From a virus, in IMG/VR virus record IMGVR_UViG_3300032116_015796, positions 16,257-80,256 of that record: 64,000 bases of DNA; one strand, given 5' to 3'. Made by a program: the position numbers and the translations under genes. Below are positions 28,234-36,734 of the stretch, one piece after another. Under the pieces are notes generated by a model, which had not been told where the DNA came from, made no database searches, and worked only from the letters and a program-made list of their open reading frames with translations. Numbering within the stretch: position 1 is the first letter of the stretch; each line of letters opens with the position of its first letter.

Positions 28234-28379
28234 ATCTTTATAGGATTGACAGAAATAAGGGATACACAAAAGATAATGTTGTATTATGTTGTTATTCTGC
28301 TAATATAGGACGAAATGAGAATGATGAAGATACTTGGAAAAAATTTTTAAGTATTTTACAAATCAGTTTGAATAACTAA
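28233..28379 (+). pseudogene. Remnant of an HNH-type endonuclease (C-terminal fragment)
   Basis: Read in the frame ending at 28379, this stretch gives YRIDRNKGYTKDNVVLCCYS then ANIGRNENDEDTWKKF. The pattern RIDxxKGYTxDNVxxxCxxxNxxKN is the end of a common phage HNH endonuclease family. Only the last ~45 residues exist, directly after a terminator, with no start codon or upstream HNH core in this frame. It is best read as the leftover of a lost homing endonuclease. Confidence 0.55.
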
Positions 28380-28398
28380 ATTAATGTTCCTATATTTG
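28367..28398 (+). promoter_or_regulatory. Host-type promoter TTTG-N20-TATATTTG
   Basis: TTTG (28367-28370), 20-nt spacer, TATATTTG (28391-28398): a full match to the Bacteroidetes primary-sigma consensus. Transcription would start around 28405, which makes ATG 28420 the likely start of the next gene, not the ATG at 28384 inside the promoter. Confidence 0.75.
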
Positions 28399-28419
28399 TG
28401 GTATTGTAAATTTAAAGAT

Positions 28420-28863
28420 ATGTTTAGAGGATTGAAAAGGTTGACAAAAAGATTTTATGTGAAATGGAAATTAAAGTCAAGGTATAAGTGGTTACAGGAA
28501 GAGAGAAAGAATACTGAGGCAGAATCCGTTTGTCTATCAATTTGTAGAAGTTTAATTTCCCACCCTACTTCTAAATTTCTGATAGCACCAATCTCGATGA
28601 AGAGATATATAAAAAATGAACAATTAGGTTTGTTTATTATATTAGAAGATAGAAACATCAGCGTAACTAACCACGTTTACCATTATGATGTGAAACTATC
28701 GGAAAGAGATTGGGATAGAATTTGTACTATGTACGATTCAAAAACTGAAAAAATAAGAGAGGAATATGAATCTGAAATCATGCGTCAGATTCAACACTCT
28801 CTAAGAAATATAAAAGATAAGATTGAAAAATTAAATCAAACTTCTCAAGACATTTCTAACTAA
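28420..28863 (+). CDS. Hypothetical protein under a host-type promoter
   Basis: 147 residues from ATG 28420. A basic N-terminus (FRGLKRLTKRFYVKWKLKSR) is followed by a mixed region (SKFLIAPISMKRYIKNEQLG then LFIILED) and a long C-terminal helix (EKIREEYESEIMRQIQHSLR). No known family recognised. Having its own host-type promoter suggests early expression, unlike the late structural genes around it. The 3' end overlaps the convergent gene at 28831 by 33 nt. Confidence 0.6.
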   Translation: MFRGLKRLTKRFYVKWKLKSRYKWLQEERKNTEAESVCLSICRSLISHPTSKFLIAPISMKRYIKNEQLGLFIILEDRNISVTNHVYHYDVKLSERDWDRICTMYDSKTEKIREEYESEIMRQIQHSLRNIKDKIEKLNQTSQDISN

Positions 28864-29556
28864 TCTTTCAACAGATTCGTTTTGTTTTTTTCTTGGTTTG
28901 TAACTCACCATTTTAGGTTTGTTACCTGTACCACCTTTAGGATTTGTTTTTTCCGCTCTTCTTTTTTGAGCACAAGCGGCTTTTTTCTGTGAGTCAGTCA
29001 TCTTTGATGCAACACCTGCCGCTCTACATTTAGGATATCCTTTATCAGTTGCTTCAGGTCTACCACATGGAGGATGTCCTCCGCCTTCTTTTTTTCTACA
29101 AATATTAACCCAAGGACCTTTAGGTTGTTTACTACCTTTAGGTTTCTTTTTTGTACCAAACCAAACCGCCAAATCTTCGTTTAATAAATCGTCAGTAATT
29201 TCAATCCATTCACTAACATTTTTTTTGTTATTAACTTTTTGTTTAACTACCTTAAATTTATCCGCAAATTCGTCTTCACCTTCTTCTCTATTTTGAATTT
29301 TAAAATCTTGATTACTTAGTTTTTTAGAAATCTTTTCTTTACCCCCAATATTTTTATTGTTTTTACTCATTATTCCGTCTAAAGAATCGTAATTATTTTT
29401 TGCGTTAACATAATCTGAAATTTGTTGATTAAATGGGTCTAAACTATTTTTTAACCATTTTCTAAATCCAGGTCTAAAAGGAGGATTATATGAACCTCTT
29501 GCACCTGTTTCACTTGTGGCTTCTTTAAGAACTTTTTTAATGGTATCTCTTAACAT
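28831..29556 (-). CDS. Putative packaged protein with tag and Cys/Lys-rich C-terminal module
   Basis: 241 residues. The start MLRDTIKKVLKE then ATSETG carries the L-K-E|A cleavage-like site. From about residue 145 a basic module follows (KGPWVNICRKKEGGGHPPCG, then KCRAAGVASKMTDSQKKAAC), resembling a small Cys-containing domain found in other large viruses. It ends SVERLVRNVLRSLI, an amphipathic helix similar to the C-terminal tails of two genes at 60-61 kb. Likely a DNA-binding virion or core protein; not proven. Confidence 0.6.
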   Translation of the reverse strand: MLRDTIKKVLKEATSETGARGSYNPPFRPGFRKWLKNSLDPFNQQISDYVNAKNNYDSLDGIMSKNNKNIGGKEKISKKLSNQDFKIQNREEGEDEFADKFKVVKQKVNNKKNVSEWIEITDDLLNEDLAVWFGTKKKPKGSKQPKGPWVNICRKKEGGGHPPCGRPEATDKGYPKCRAAGVASKMTDSQKKAACAQKRRAEKTNPKGGTGNKPKMVSYKPRKKQNESVERLVRNVLRSLI

Positions 29557-29573
29557 TTCAAATTATTTTCCTT

Positions 29574-29588
29574 ATTATTATAAATATC
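29574..29588 (-). promoter_or_regulatory. Late-motif element
   Basis: On the minus strand GATATTTATAATAAT, beginning 32 nt upstream of the ATG at 29556 and followed by AAGGAAA. The core ATATTTAT matches the other late-motif copies. The same bases read on the + strand precede the gene at 29604. Confidence 0.4.
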
Positions 29589-29603
29589 ACATAGAAACAA
29601 AAA

Positions 29604-29816
29604 ATGGAAGAAGAACTATTCGGTAAATTATTTAATACAGTTCCACTTGTAGATGAAAATCATTTAGATACGATTTTAAGTACAATGGACAAACCACACG
29701 CAACTTATATACTCGTACAAGCAGTTAAACACGCATATCACTCAGGAGTATACTCATTGGGTGAATCCGAAGTAATCTCAAAGTGTATTAGAGTCTTAGG
29801 AAAAGAAGAGTCATAA
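29604..29816 (+). CDS. Small hypothetical protein
   Basis: 70 residues, acidic and helical: EEELFGKLFNTVPLVDENHL then THATYILV-type alternation and a Ser/Gly turn (YHSGVYSLGESEVISKCIRV). It is alone on the + strand between minus-strand genes and has its own terminator. No family recognised. Confidence 0.6.
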   Translation: MEEELFGKLFNTVPLVDENHLDTILSTMDKPHATYILVQAVKHAYHSGVYSLGESEVISKCIRVLGKEES

Positions 29817-29847
29817 AAAAAGGTCAGTTTTATAACTGACCTTTTTT
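29815..29847. terminator. Bidirectional terminator
   Basis: AAAGGTCAGTT (ending about 29830) pairs with AACTGACCTTTTTT across a short AT loop. A-run and T-run on the two sides allow use from both directions: the 29604 gene on + and the 29868 gene on minus end nearby. Confidence 0.85.
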
Positions 29848-29867
29848 ATTGTGATTTAATTTTTTTA

Positions 29868-30206
29868 TTAGAAGTCCGCACCTTCTCCCGCAGTTGTGTC
29901 TTTACCATCTTTACCTGTAGTTGGTTGAGTTCCTAAAGATGCTCCAGTCGGAAGTTGTTCCGCTGGTTTAGTTGGTAACTTACCAACTTCGCCTCCTTGT
30001 GTTGCAGTTTTACCTTTTAATGCGTTTTCGATTGCAGCAATTGTTTTAGAACCTAATTTACCATCAACAGTTAATCCCGCTTTAAAAGTATCATTTAATA
30101 ATTGTTGTAACTCAGTTGCGGTCGCTTCGTTGATTCTTCCTTTGGAAGGTGAATACATATTAATGATTCTATTTTTTTCTGATTCTGAAATTGTCATTCT
30201 TTTCAT
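29868..30206 (-). CDS. Small PG_binding_1-like protein with N-terminal tag
   Basis: 112 residues from ATG 30206; longer in-frame starts overlap the upstream gene. The tag MKRMTISESEKNRIINMY ends at GRINE before ATATE (I-N-E|A). Residues ~30-65 (LQQLLNDTFKAGLTVDGKLG followed by SKTIAAIENAL) have the peptidoglycan-binding pattern GLxVDGxxGxxTxxAI. The rest is low-complexity Gly/Thr/Lys. Likely a virion-associated protein released or exposed at the cell wall during entry. Confidence 0.65.
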   Translation of the reverse strand: MKRMTISESEKNRIINMYSPSKGRINEATATELQQLLNDTFKAGLTVDGKLGSKTIAAIENALKGKTATQGGEVGKLPTKPAEQLPTGASLGTQPTTGKDGKDTTAGEGADF

Positions 30207-30228
30207 TGTCGTATATTTTTTTATTTTG

Positions 30229-31131
30229 TTATGCTTCACCTCCAACAACGTTTGTAGATGTTGCAGGACCTGTTGGTGTAGATTTAAGTTTATTATAAAT
30301 CGCGTCAATCGTTGCTTGGTCCATCGTACCTGATTCCGTAACTCCAACTTGTTTTTGAACTGATTTAATTCTTGGTGCTAATGATGTTCCTGTTCCACCT
30401 CCTGATTGCATTTTAGAACCTGGTTTAGGACATTTCCATCCTGAGTTTTTATATCCCTCAACATCATTACCCCAACCACATTTTTGTGCGTTTGTAGCAA
30501 CATCACCACCTTTTGTTGATTGGTCAGGATTTGTTTGTTGTTGTTGAGCTTGTTTAATAATTTGTTGTGTTCTTCTGTATGATTTAATCATAGGTTGATA
30601 AACATATTTATTCCATTCAGAATCATCATCAATATCACCATCTAAATCATTAAATAGTGTATATCCTGGGTGGTTCTCAGCATATCTTTTAACAACCGCA
30701 CATAAATCAGGAATTGTTTGTAGTGAACCAAAAGCTTTACCGATTGCTGCCTCATCAGTTCCTAAACCTTCCATTGCGTTCCATAATTGGTCAACAACTC
30801 CGTCAATTGCGGAGTCATCCATTGTTGTTTCACCAACACCTTTAGCATTACAACCCTGTGTAATTTTTTGTGCCGCGTCTTTTGACCCAGGACCACTAAA
30901 CGCTTGATAAATAAGGTTAGCTGCTCCACCTATGATAGCTCCAGGAATAGCACCGACACCCGCGAAAGCCGCTCCACCTGCCGCTCCCGCCGCAGTTGCA
31001 GTTCCAACTTTACCCCAATCAATTTCATCCAATTCTTCAGATTCTTTTAAATATTGTTTTCTTGTTGCATATTCGTGCATTCCAAGAATTCTTTCTCTTT
31101 CAGATTCATTTATAGAAAATAAGTTCTTCAT
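30229..31131 (-). CDS. Virion protein with glycine zipper, annexin-like and PG-binding-like parts
   Basis: 300 residues. The tag KNLFSINESERERILGMHEY ends at QYLKE before SEELD (L-K-E|S). Residues ~42-75 are a Gly/Ala-rich membrane-type segment (GTATAAGAAGGAAFAGVGAI, PGAIIGGAANLIY). Residues ~105-165 resemble an annexin repeat (QLWNAMEGLGTDEAAIGKAF). The C-terminus (IKSVQKQVGVTESGTMDQAT then IDAIYNKL) resembles a PG-binding repeat. Together this suggests an ejected protein that acts at membrane and wall. No catalytic motif seen. Confidence 0.6.
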   Translation of the reverse strand: MKNLFSINESERERILGMHEYATRKQYLKESEELDEIDWGKVGTATAAGAAGGAAFAGVGAIPGAIIGGAANLIYQAFSGPGSKDAAQKITQGCNAKGVGETTMDDSAIDGVVDQLWNAMEGLGTDEAAIGKAFGSLQTIPDLCAVVKRYAENHPGYTLFNDLDGDIDDDSEWNKYVYQPMIKSYRRTQQIIKQAQQQQTNPDQSTKGGDVATNAQKCGWGNDVEGYKNSGWKCPKPGSKMQSGGGTGTSLAPRIKSVQKQVGVTESGTMDQATIDAIYNKLKSTPTGPATSTNVVGGEA

Positions 31132-31141
31132 AACATTTTTG

Positions 31142-31157
31142 TTTATTAATAAATATC
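31142..31157 (-). promoter_or_regulatory. Late-motif element
   Basis: Minus strand GATATTTATTAATAAA, 26 nt before the ATG at 31131; one base different from the copies at 24713 and 39175. Confidence 0.5.
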
Positions 31158-31245
31158 GTAATCAATAAAAAAAGTACAAATAAACTTTTCTTAATTTAAT
31201 TTGTTTGTATATGAATTATATTTATTTATAAAGTTGTTTTGAAAT

Positions 31246-32346
31246 ATGAAAAAATTAATCTTAATAGTAGTATTAATGATGTTAAGTTTAACGTCATTTT
31301 CACAAACATGTACCACATTAGTTGCAAATGATAGAATGGAAACATTCGATTGGTTTGGGGATTGGTGGTTATTACAATCAAATTCAGGGTTTTATACAAA
31401 TGCCTCAACATCTCCAACAACAAGTGCCGCAATATATGGACTAGGTTCAGGAACTTCTGCAATTGAACAGAATTGGTATGTTTTACCAAATATAACGGGA
31501 TTAAACCCAACTAGTACATATCAATTTAAATTTAGACTTGCATCATATAAATTTTCATCTTCCGCAACTTCAGGAGGCGTTGACGGGGGAACAAGTCCTG
31601 ATTTAATTGAAGTTCAGATATCAACTGACGGTGAGGTTACGTACACTTCAGAAATAAGAATCAGGGGATTTTCAAACGCATTTTGGGATTACAATACAAA
31701 TGGTGTAATTAATAAAACCTCAAACGGAGCTCTTACCACATACTCACCCGTTGCGGGAGGAAATAGAACAACAACAGGTGATGGTTATTCTGTTATAACA
31801 CTTACAATACCTCCAGGAATTACACAAATAGCCGTTGATGTTTTGGCAAGAGTAAATGCCGCAGGTGAAGAATGGTGGTTCGATGATTTTGAATTATATG
31901 AAATATTTGATTGTACTCCATTACCAATTGAATTAATTAATTTTGACGGAACAAATAATGTTAGTTATAATAAATTATTTTGGTCAACCGCATCTGAAAT
32001 AAATAACTCACATTTCACTTTAGAAAGAAGTATTAATGGTCAAGATTGGATTACAGTATCAACCATTAATGCCGCAGGTAATTCAAACACAACACTATCA
32101 TACGAATATAAAGATTATAGTTATGTAAGAACCCATGTAAATTATTATAGGTTAAGTCAAACAGATTATGATGGAGTTAAAGAATACTTCAATATAATAG
32201 CAATTCAACCTGATGATACAAATAGTAGTTGTGACGAGTTCGAATATTTTAGTTTGTCAGGAGTAAAAATTGATATTAATCAAGTACCGACAGGAATTTA
32301 TTTAAGAAAATGTGATGGTATTGTAGAAAAAATATTTAAACCATAA
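31246..32346 (+). CDS. Secreted protein with T9SS type A-like C-terminal sorting region
   Basis: 366 residues. The signal peptide is KKLILIVVLMMLSLTSFSQ (residues 2-20). Residues ~22-220 form a beta-sandwich-like domain with paired Trp (WFGDWWLLQSNSGF). Then comes PLPIELINFDGTNNVSYNKL followed by FWSTASEINNSHFTLERS and NYYRLSQTDYDGVKEYF, a module classic in flavobacterial secreted proteins. The last ~40 residues (FEYFSLSGVKIDINQVPTGI, YLRKCDGIVEKIFKP) match a type A sorting domain. ATATTTATTTATAAA precedes it. It would be exported by the host's T9SS, which is exceptional for a phage. Confidence 0.75.
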   Translation: MKKLILIVVLMMLSLTSFSQTCTTLVANDRMETFDWFGDWWLLQSNSGFYTNASTSPTTSAAIYGLGSGTSAIEQNWYVLPNITGLNPTSTYQFKFRLASYKFSSSATSGGVDGGTSPDLIEVQISTDGEVTYTSEIRIRGFSNAFWDYNTNGVINKTSNGALTTYSPVAGGNRTTTGDGYSVITLTIPPGITQIAVDVLARVNAAGEEWWFDDFELYEIFDCTPLPIELINFDGTNNVSYNKLFWSTASEINNSHFTLERSINGQDWITVSTINAAGNSNTTLSYEYKDYSYVRTHVNYYRLSQTDYDGVKEYFNIIAIQPDDTNSSCDEFEYFSLSGVKIDINQVPTGIYLRKCDGIVEKIFKP

Positions 32347-33019
32347 TTTTATTTGATTTTCTTATATTTTCTTTTCCCCACATTGGTTGAAGATTTGATA
32401 GTGACCAACATTTCATAAACTCTTCGTCACCAATTTCTTGTATATTATACACTGAAATAGGTAATATGTGGTCGACATGCCATTCCCCATAGTTACCCCA
32501 TGTCATACCGTCTTTAAATTGGTTTTCCAAATGACCAATAAGTTCTTCAGGAGAATATTTTAGAACTTCAAAATAATGACCATTCTTTTGTACATTATTC
32601 TCTTTTAATACTTGGTAGATTGCAGTTCTGAAATTATTAATTAATTTATAAATGGGGTCGTTTGCTTTACGAGTTTTTTCGTAAGTTCTTTTATTTTTTC
32701 TATGTCTATCTATATTTTTATCTCTCCATTCTTTATGATATCCATTAAGATAATCTCTATTTTCTTTAGACCATTTTTGGTGACTTTCTGAAAGTCTTGT
32801 TTTATTTTTTTCTCGATATTTTTTATCAGAAACTTTTTTACCTCCTAAAAATTTTCTTCCGCTCCCTTTAATATTAACACCATTCTCTTTTAATATTCTA
32901 CTAATTGTAAACGTAGACCAACCAAACTTTTTAGATATTTCGCGCAATCCTTTAAGTTCATCAACGAACATTTTTTTTATTTCAGTAATCTCTTGTTCTG
33001 TGGGGATAATCTTATTCAT
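32336..33019 (-). CDS. HNH homing endonuclease
   Basis: About 227 residues from ATG 33019. The N-terminus (EITEIKKMFVDELKGLREIS, then KKFGWSTFTISRILKENGV) is a helix-turn-helix DNA-binding part; the middle is Lys/Arg-rich. WHVDHILPISVYN and LSNLQPMWGKENIRKSNK form the HNH core. It lies between the MCP terminator and a secreted-protein gene, overlapping the latter's end by 11 nt. It is a typical selfish insertion next to a conserved capsid gene. Confidence 0.9.
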   Translation of the reverse strand: MNKIIPTEQEITEIKKMFVDELKGLREISKKFGWSTFTISRILKENGVNIKGSGRKFLGGKKVSDKKYREKNKTRLSESHQKWSKENRDYLNGYHKEWRDKNIDRHRKNKRTYEKTRKANDPIYKLINNFRTAIYQVLKENNVQKNGHYFEVLKYSPEELIGHLENQFKDGMTWGNYGEWHVDHILPISVYNIQEIGDEEFMKCWSLSNLQPMWGKENIRKSNKIMV

Positions 33020-33073
33020 ATAATATAAATATATTATATTATTACAAAAAAACAACTATTTAATTTTAATAAT

Positions 33074-33102
33074 AAAAAAAGGTCAGATTTCTCTGACCTT
33101 TT
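33074..33102 (-). terminator. Terminator of the capsid gene
   Basis: Minus strand AAAAGGTCAGA, loop GAAA, TCTGACCTTTTTTT. It follows the stop of the major capsid protein gene and ends the head operon. Confidence 0.9.
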
Positions 33103-33124
33103 AAAGATTTATTTAAAGATTTGA

Positions 33125-35002
33125 TTATCTCAATTCTTGTAAATCAAATGTACGAACACCATCAACAGTAATACGTGCGTAGAAGCGGTTGTTCACCATC
33201 TTTTTCGCGTATCTTGTCATAATACCTTTGATAGGTGTGAAGTTGAATGGGTTGTACATTGTAGGTGTTAATTGTAGAGGTACATACGGTGCGTAGATGT
33301 AACCTGTGTCTAACAATGATGTTCCTTTGTGCCCGATTAACACTTGGTTAGGTGGGAAGTAAGGGTCACGGTAAACTTGGTAACGTCCTGCAAGAGTACC
33401 AACTCTTTCAATACCCATGTTGTATTGGTCTTGCTCAGGAGACGCGTTAGATACGTGGAAGTATTCTAAATCGTCGAAGATTGCAGAAACCTCAGATGAT
33501 ACAACAATCCAGTTAGCTCCACCACGAAGTGTAGACTTGTGGATTTGTGCTGACAATTGGTTGATTGCAGTAATCAATGTTTGATTCCAATCTTTCTGAG
33601 TGTAAGAAGTTGTTAAACCTTGAACTCTTCTCCATCCGTTGTAATCCCAACGTAGGTTCCAAGCCGCTCCTTTACGTAAGTCACGTAAGATTTCACGGTC
33701 AATTTCAGCCGCAACTTGTTCAGAAAGAAGAGCCGTTAACTCAGCTTCTGCGTCAATGTTGTGGAATGCCGCTACGTCTTGAGCAAGTTCTGGAGACCAC
33801 TGAGCTCTTAACTTTCTTTCAGTTACAGTAACTGTTACTGATTGAAGGTCAAAAGATACCTCACCAATCTTATCTTCGAACTCAAGTTCTTCGTAACGTC
33901 TGAATACCGCAGTTAAACATGTATCTCCTGTAAGAGCCGCAGTAGCCCCATCAGCAAATGTTGTTCCTGTGTAACCATCTAAAGTACCATCACCACATGT
34001 TGCACATACTGGACAAGATAAATCCATTTCTAAATAGATACATCCGTCAGGAGTACAAATGTCTTGATAAGTACCACCGTTTCCTTTGTCAGCCCAAGTA
34101 GCAGTTGCACGTTTAGTGTAAAGACCGTTAACAATACCTTGACCATATTGTTGTGTAACAACACGGAAAAGAATTGACTTTGGTTTTGAAGTATCTCCAT
34201 CTACATAGAATGGATTACAAGTTGAAGCGGTGCTCACTAAATCACACTCATTAGACGCAAATAAACGAAGGTCAGACAAGAAAGTTTCTGTGTCATACTC
34301 GTTACCATCAGGACCAATCATTTTACCAAGACCGTCTGGTGCGAAACCACAAAGTCTTACGATAAGTTTTCTTACATTTAAACCATCAAGGTCTACTGTA
34401 GTAGCTGAAAGAGGTGTTAATACTCCATTTTCCCATACTACAACGTCTGCATTAACAGTAACTGCTGACCAACGACCTTTAGAGTAGTCAAACAACCCTG
34501 GAGGGTCTAATTCAGGTTCGTTACCTTCGTAGAATAAATCGTAAAGGTTTTTAGCGTAAGCTCCTGCCCCTGTGTAACCATTTGATGGGTCACCAGGATA
34601 GTTACCAGGAGAACCGATAGGAGCGTAGTGGTCACCACTGAAATCTCCTGCAGTACCACCTGAGTAACCTTGGATTTTAGGTACGAAGTAGAACAATTTA
34701 CCGATAGGTAAGTTCATAGCTTGTACAGAAACGATATCATTCGCTAATAATTTAGAGAATACACGTCTAACGATAGGGAATACTACAGTTTCGAATGAAC
34801 CTGAGCTACCGTCAGAAGTTGCTTCATTGATTAGGAAAGACGCTTGGTTCTCATATAACTGAGCTACGTTTTCTTTTAGGTGGCCTTTAAGACCTTCTAG
34901 GAACCCTAATCTGTCCCATTTGTTAATTGTATCTTCTTTGATAACCTTAAGGTGCTTAAGACCTATGTTACCAACAAGACCTGATTCTAATAATGCTCCC
35001 AT
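33125..35002 (-). CDS. Major capsid protein, T4 gp23-like precursor
   Basis: 625 residues. The N-terminal ~60 residues are a helical pro-region ending ENQASFLINE before ATSDGSSG, so I-N-E60|A61 matches the T4-type prohead protease site. The mature part starts with SFETVVFPIVRRVFSKLLAN followed by DIVSVQAMNLPIGKLFYFVP, the gp23-like N-arm. The middle contains an insertion with Cys pairs (CPVCATCGDG) and Gly-rich loops. The C-terminus FTPIKGIMTRYAKKMVNNRF, YARITVDGVRTFDLQEL is conserved in this family. T4 gp23 is 521 residues, so this one is larger. Codons are noticeably less AT-rich than in neighbours, as expected for a highly expressed gene. Confidence 0.9.
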   Translation of the reverse strand: MGALLESGLVGNIGLKHLKVIKEDTINKWDRLGFLEGLKGHLKENVAQLYENQASFLINEATSDGSSGSFETVVFPIVRRVFSKLLANDIVSVQAMNLPIGKLFYFVPKIQGYSGGTAGDFSGDHYAPIGSPGNYPGDPSNGYTGAGAYAKNLYDLFYEGNEPELDPPGLFDYSKGRWSAVTVNADVVVWENGVLTPLSATTVDLDGLNVRKLIVRLCGFAPDGLGKMIGPDGNEYDTETFLSDLRLFASNECDLVSTASTCNPFYVDGDTSKPKSILFRVVTQQYGQGIVNGLYTKRATATWADKGNGGTYQDICTPDGCIYLEMDLSCPVCATCGDGTLDGYTGTTFADGATAALTGDTCLTAVFRRYEELEFEDKIGEVSFDLQSVTVTVTERKLRAQWSPELAQDVAAFHNIDAEAELTALLSEQVAAEIDREILRDLRKGAAWNLRWDYNGWRRVQGLTTSYTQKDWNQTLITAINQLSAQIHKSTLRGGANWIVVSSEVSAIFDDLEYFHVSNASPEQDQYNMGIERVGTLAGRYQVYRDPYFPPNQVLIGHKGTSLLDTGYIYAPYVPLQLTPTMYNPFNFTPIKGIMTRYAKKMVNNRFYARITVDGVRTFDLQELR

Positions 35003-35040
35003 TTTATTGGTTTTTTTGTTTTTAGTTTAGTTTATTTTTA

Positions 35041-36558
35041 TTATCTTAGTTTACCCATTAAATCTTTCATTCTAAGGAATTGAGGATTTTCATAAGTTTT
35101 TGACTCAATTAAGTTAACCGCTGAACCTGTTGAAGGTGCTTTTTCAATTACACGTTCGATAGACTCATTCATTGGTTGACTTGTCGTAGTTGAAAGCTCA
35201 TCTTTAATGGTCTTATACAAATTCTTAGATTCTTTAATAGTTTCAACTCCATCGAATCTTCTAAGAATGTTGATTTTTTCTTGTTTTGATGTTGAGTGTT
35301 CAGTGAACAAACGTGTAGCGTATGCTAAGTTTGAGTTGAATACCGCAACTTCGTTTAGTTTGTTTCTGAAGATGTTAAGTGCTTTTCTGTATTCTTCATT
35401 CTTCTCTCTAAGGATTTGTAACTCTCTTAAAGTTTCACCTTCTTTAATTGCGGTGTTTGCTTTTGAATGAGCTCTTGGTTTTGGTAAACCACCCTTTCTG
35501 AAATTAGAACCACTACCATAAGTTCTTGAAGCTTCTTTAGTCTCCATTTTCTTAGGTTTGTGTTTGAATTCACCGTCAAGAGTTTCAGTATCTTTGTAAA
35601 CGTTAACTTTCTTAGCGTTTCCTGTACCCATAGTCTTGTCAGATTTTTTCTTAACCACTTTAAAACCTCCACTTGTATTAGGATTTTTAGAATAGATGTC
35701 TTTTTTAGGACCTTTTCCGATTCCAACGCCTTTTGGTTTAACTGTTTTTTTAGACTCCATCATGTAGTCGTCTTCTTCATACATTTCTTCTTCCATATCT
35801 TCTTCGTCATCCTCAAAAGAAATTTCGTAGATTGTTTCTGAATCCATACCTTCCATCATTTCGTCTTCTAAGTCTGCGTCACCGTAGAACTCTTCTTCTT
35901 CCATCATTTCGTCTTCATCTTCCATCATTTCTTCGAAGTCCATTTCTTCTTCGTCTTCGAAATCCATGTCCTCTTCATCTTCGTAATCCATATCTTCTTC
36001 ATCTTCATCTCCGAAAACTTTCGATACGATTGATTCAATAGACTCATCTTCTTCGTCCATTTCTTCATAACCTTCGTTCTCTTCGTCCCACATTTCGAAC
36101 ATTTCCTCTTCTTCTCCTTCTTGAACAATCATGTATTCTTTGTTTGTTTCGTTATCCTTAAGATTAATATTTCCAGCACCGTCTTTTTTAACGATGATTT
36201 TATCTTCAGGGTCCATCAATTCGAATACACGAAGAACTTGTTCATCGGATTGACCTGTCAAGTCGATTGTGTCCATAGAGTCCATGGCCATCATATCTTC
36301 GTCTTCATTATCAGTATCCATGTCTTCACCTTCTTCGTCGTCCATTTCTGGCTCTTCCATTTCAGGCTCTTCCATTTCAACATCTGTTTCAACCTCTGCA
36401 TCTTCTTCTTCTTGTTCAGATAGAGATTCTTTTACTAGTTCTTTGATTTCTTCCTTCATTGTTGAAGCAAGTATTCCTTTTGCGTTTTCAGCAACCGCTT
36501 CTTCCAAATTTTTCATTTGGATGATTGCTTCTTCTACTAAAGATTTTTCTTTTGCCAT
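35041..36558 (-). CDS. Highly acidic prohead scaffold protein (gp22 role)
   Basis: About 505 residues from ATG 36558 (MAKEKSLVEEA). Residues ~50-270 are dominated by Glu/Asp (MEEPEMEEPEMDDEEGEDMD and many similar stretches) with Met. The C-terminal ~200 residues are basic, then helical (LRELQILREKNEEYRKALNI), ending NPQFLRMKDLMGKLR. It lies between the prohead protease and the capsid gene, the position of the T4 scaffold gp22. Possible protease sites (ELVKE before SLSEQ) fit a protein degraded during maturation. Confidence 0.75.
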   Translation of the reverse strand: MAKEKSLVEEAIIQMKNLEEAVAENAKGILASTMKEEIKELVKESLSEQEEEDAEVETDVEMEEPEMEEPEMDDEEGEDMDTDNEDEDMMAMDSMDTIDLTGQSDEQVLRVFELMDPEDKIIVKKDGAGNINLKDNETNKEYMIVQEGEEEEMFEMWDEENEGYEEMDEEDESIESIVSKVFGDEDEEDMDYEDEEDMDFEDEEEMDFEEMMEDEDEMMEEEEFYGDADLEDEMMEGMDSETIYEISFEDDEEDMEEEMYEEDDYMMESKKTVKPKGVGIGKGPKKDIYSKNPNTSGGFKVVKKKSDKTMGTGNAKKVNVYKDTETLDGEFKHKPKKMETKEASRTYGSGSNFRKGGLPKPRAHSKANTAIKEGETLRELQILREKNEEYRKALNIFRNKLNEVAVFNSNLAYATRLFTEHSTSKQEKINILRRFDGVETIKESKNLYKTIKDELSTTTSQPMNESIERVIEKAPSTGSAVNLIESKTYENPQFLRMKDLMGKLR

Positions 36559-36573
36559 TTTGCGTGTTGATTT

Positions 36574-36589
36574 TTTATATATAAATATT
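36574..36589 (-). promoter_or_regulatory. Late-motif element
   Basis: Minus strand AATATTTATATATAAA beginning 31 nt before the scaffold ATG. It probably drives scaffold plus major capsid protein, as the upstream unit ends at the terminator at 36676. Confidence 0.45.
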
Positions 36590-36675
36590 ACCAATTCCTA
36601 AAAAAGTCGTTTTTTGACTTTATTCAGAATTAGTTTTTTTATTTGTATATAAATATTTCCTTTTTTGGGAAAAAC

Positions 36676-36703
36676 AAAAAAGGAGGTCAAAGACCTCCTT
36701 TTT
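36676..36703 (-). terminator. Intrinsic terminator
   Basis: AAAAGGAGGTC (ending 36688), AAA loop, GACCTCCTTTTT (36692-36703), symmetrical on both strands. It closes the protease/small-gene unit before the scaffold gene. Confidence 0.9.
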
Positions 36704-36734
36704 AAAATTGATTATTAAATTATTGAAATTTAAA

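Noticed and set aside
28384-28419. Upstream ATG for the 28420 gene
   Set aside because: It lies within the promoter -7 region, so it would not be transcribed.
35560-36423. Several plus-strand ORFs opposite the scaffold gene
   Set aside because: They are mirror frames of Glu/Asp-rich codons, giving Ser/Leu/Phe-rich nonsense without start signals.
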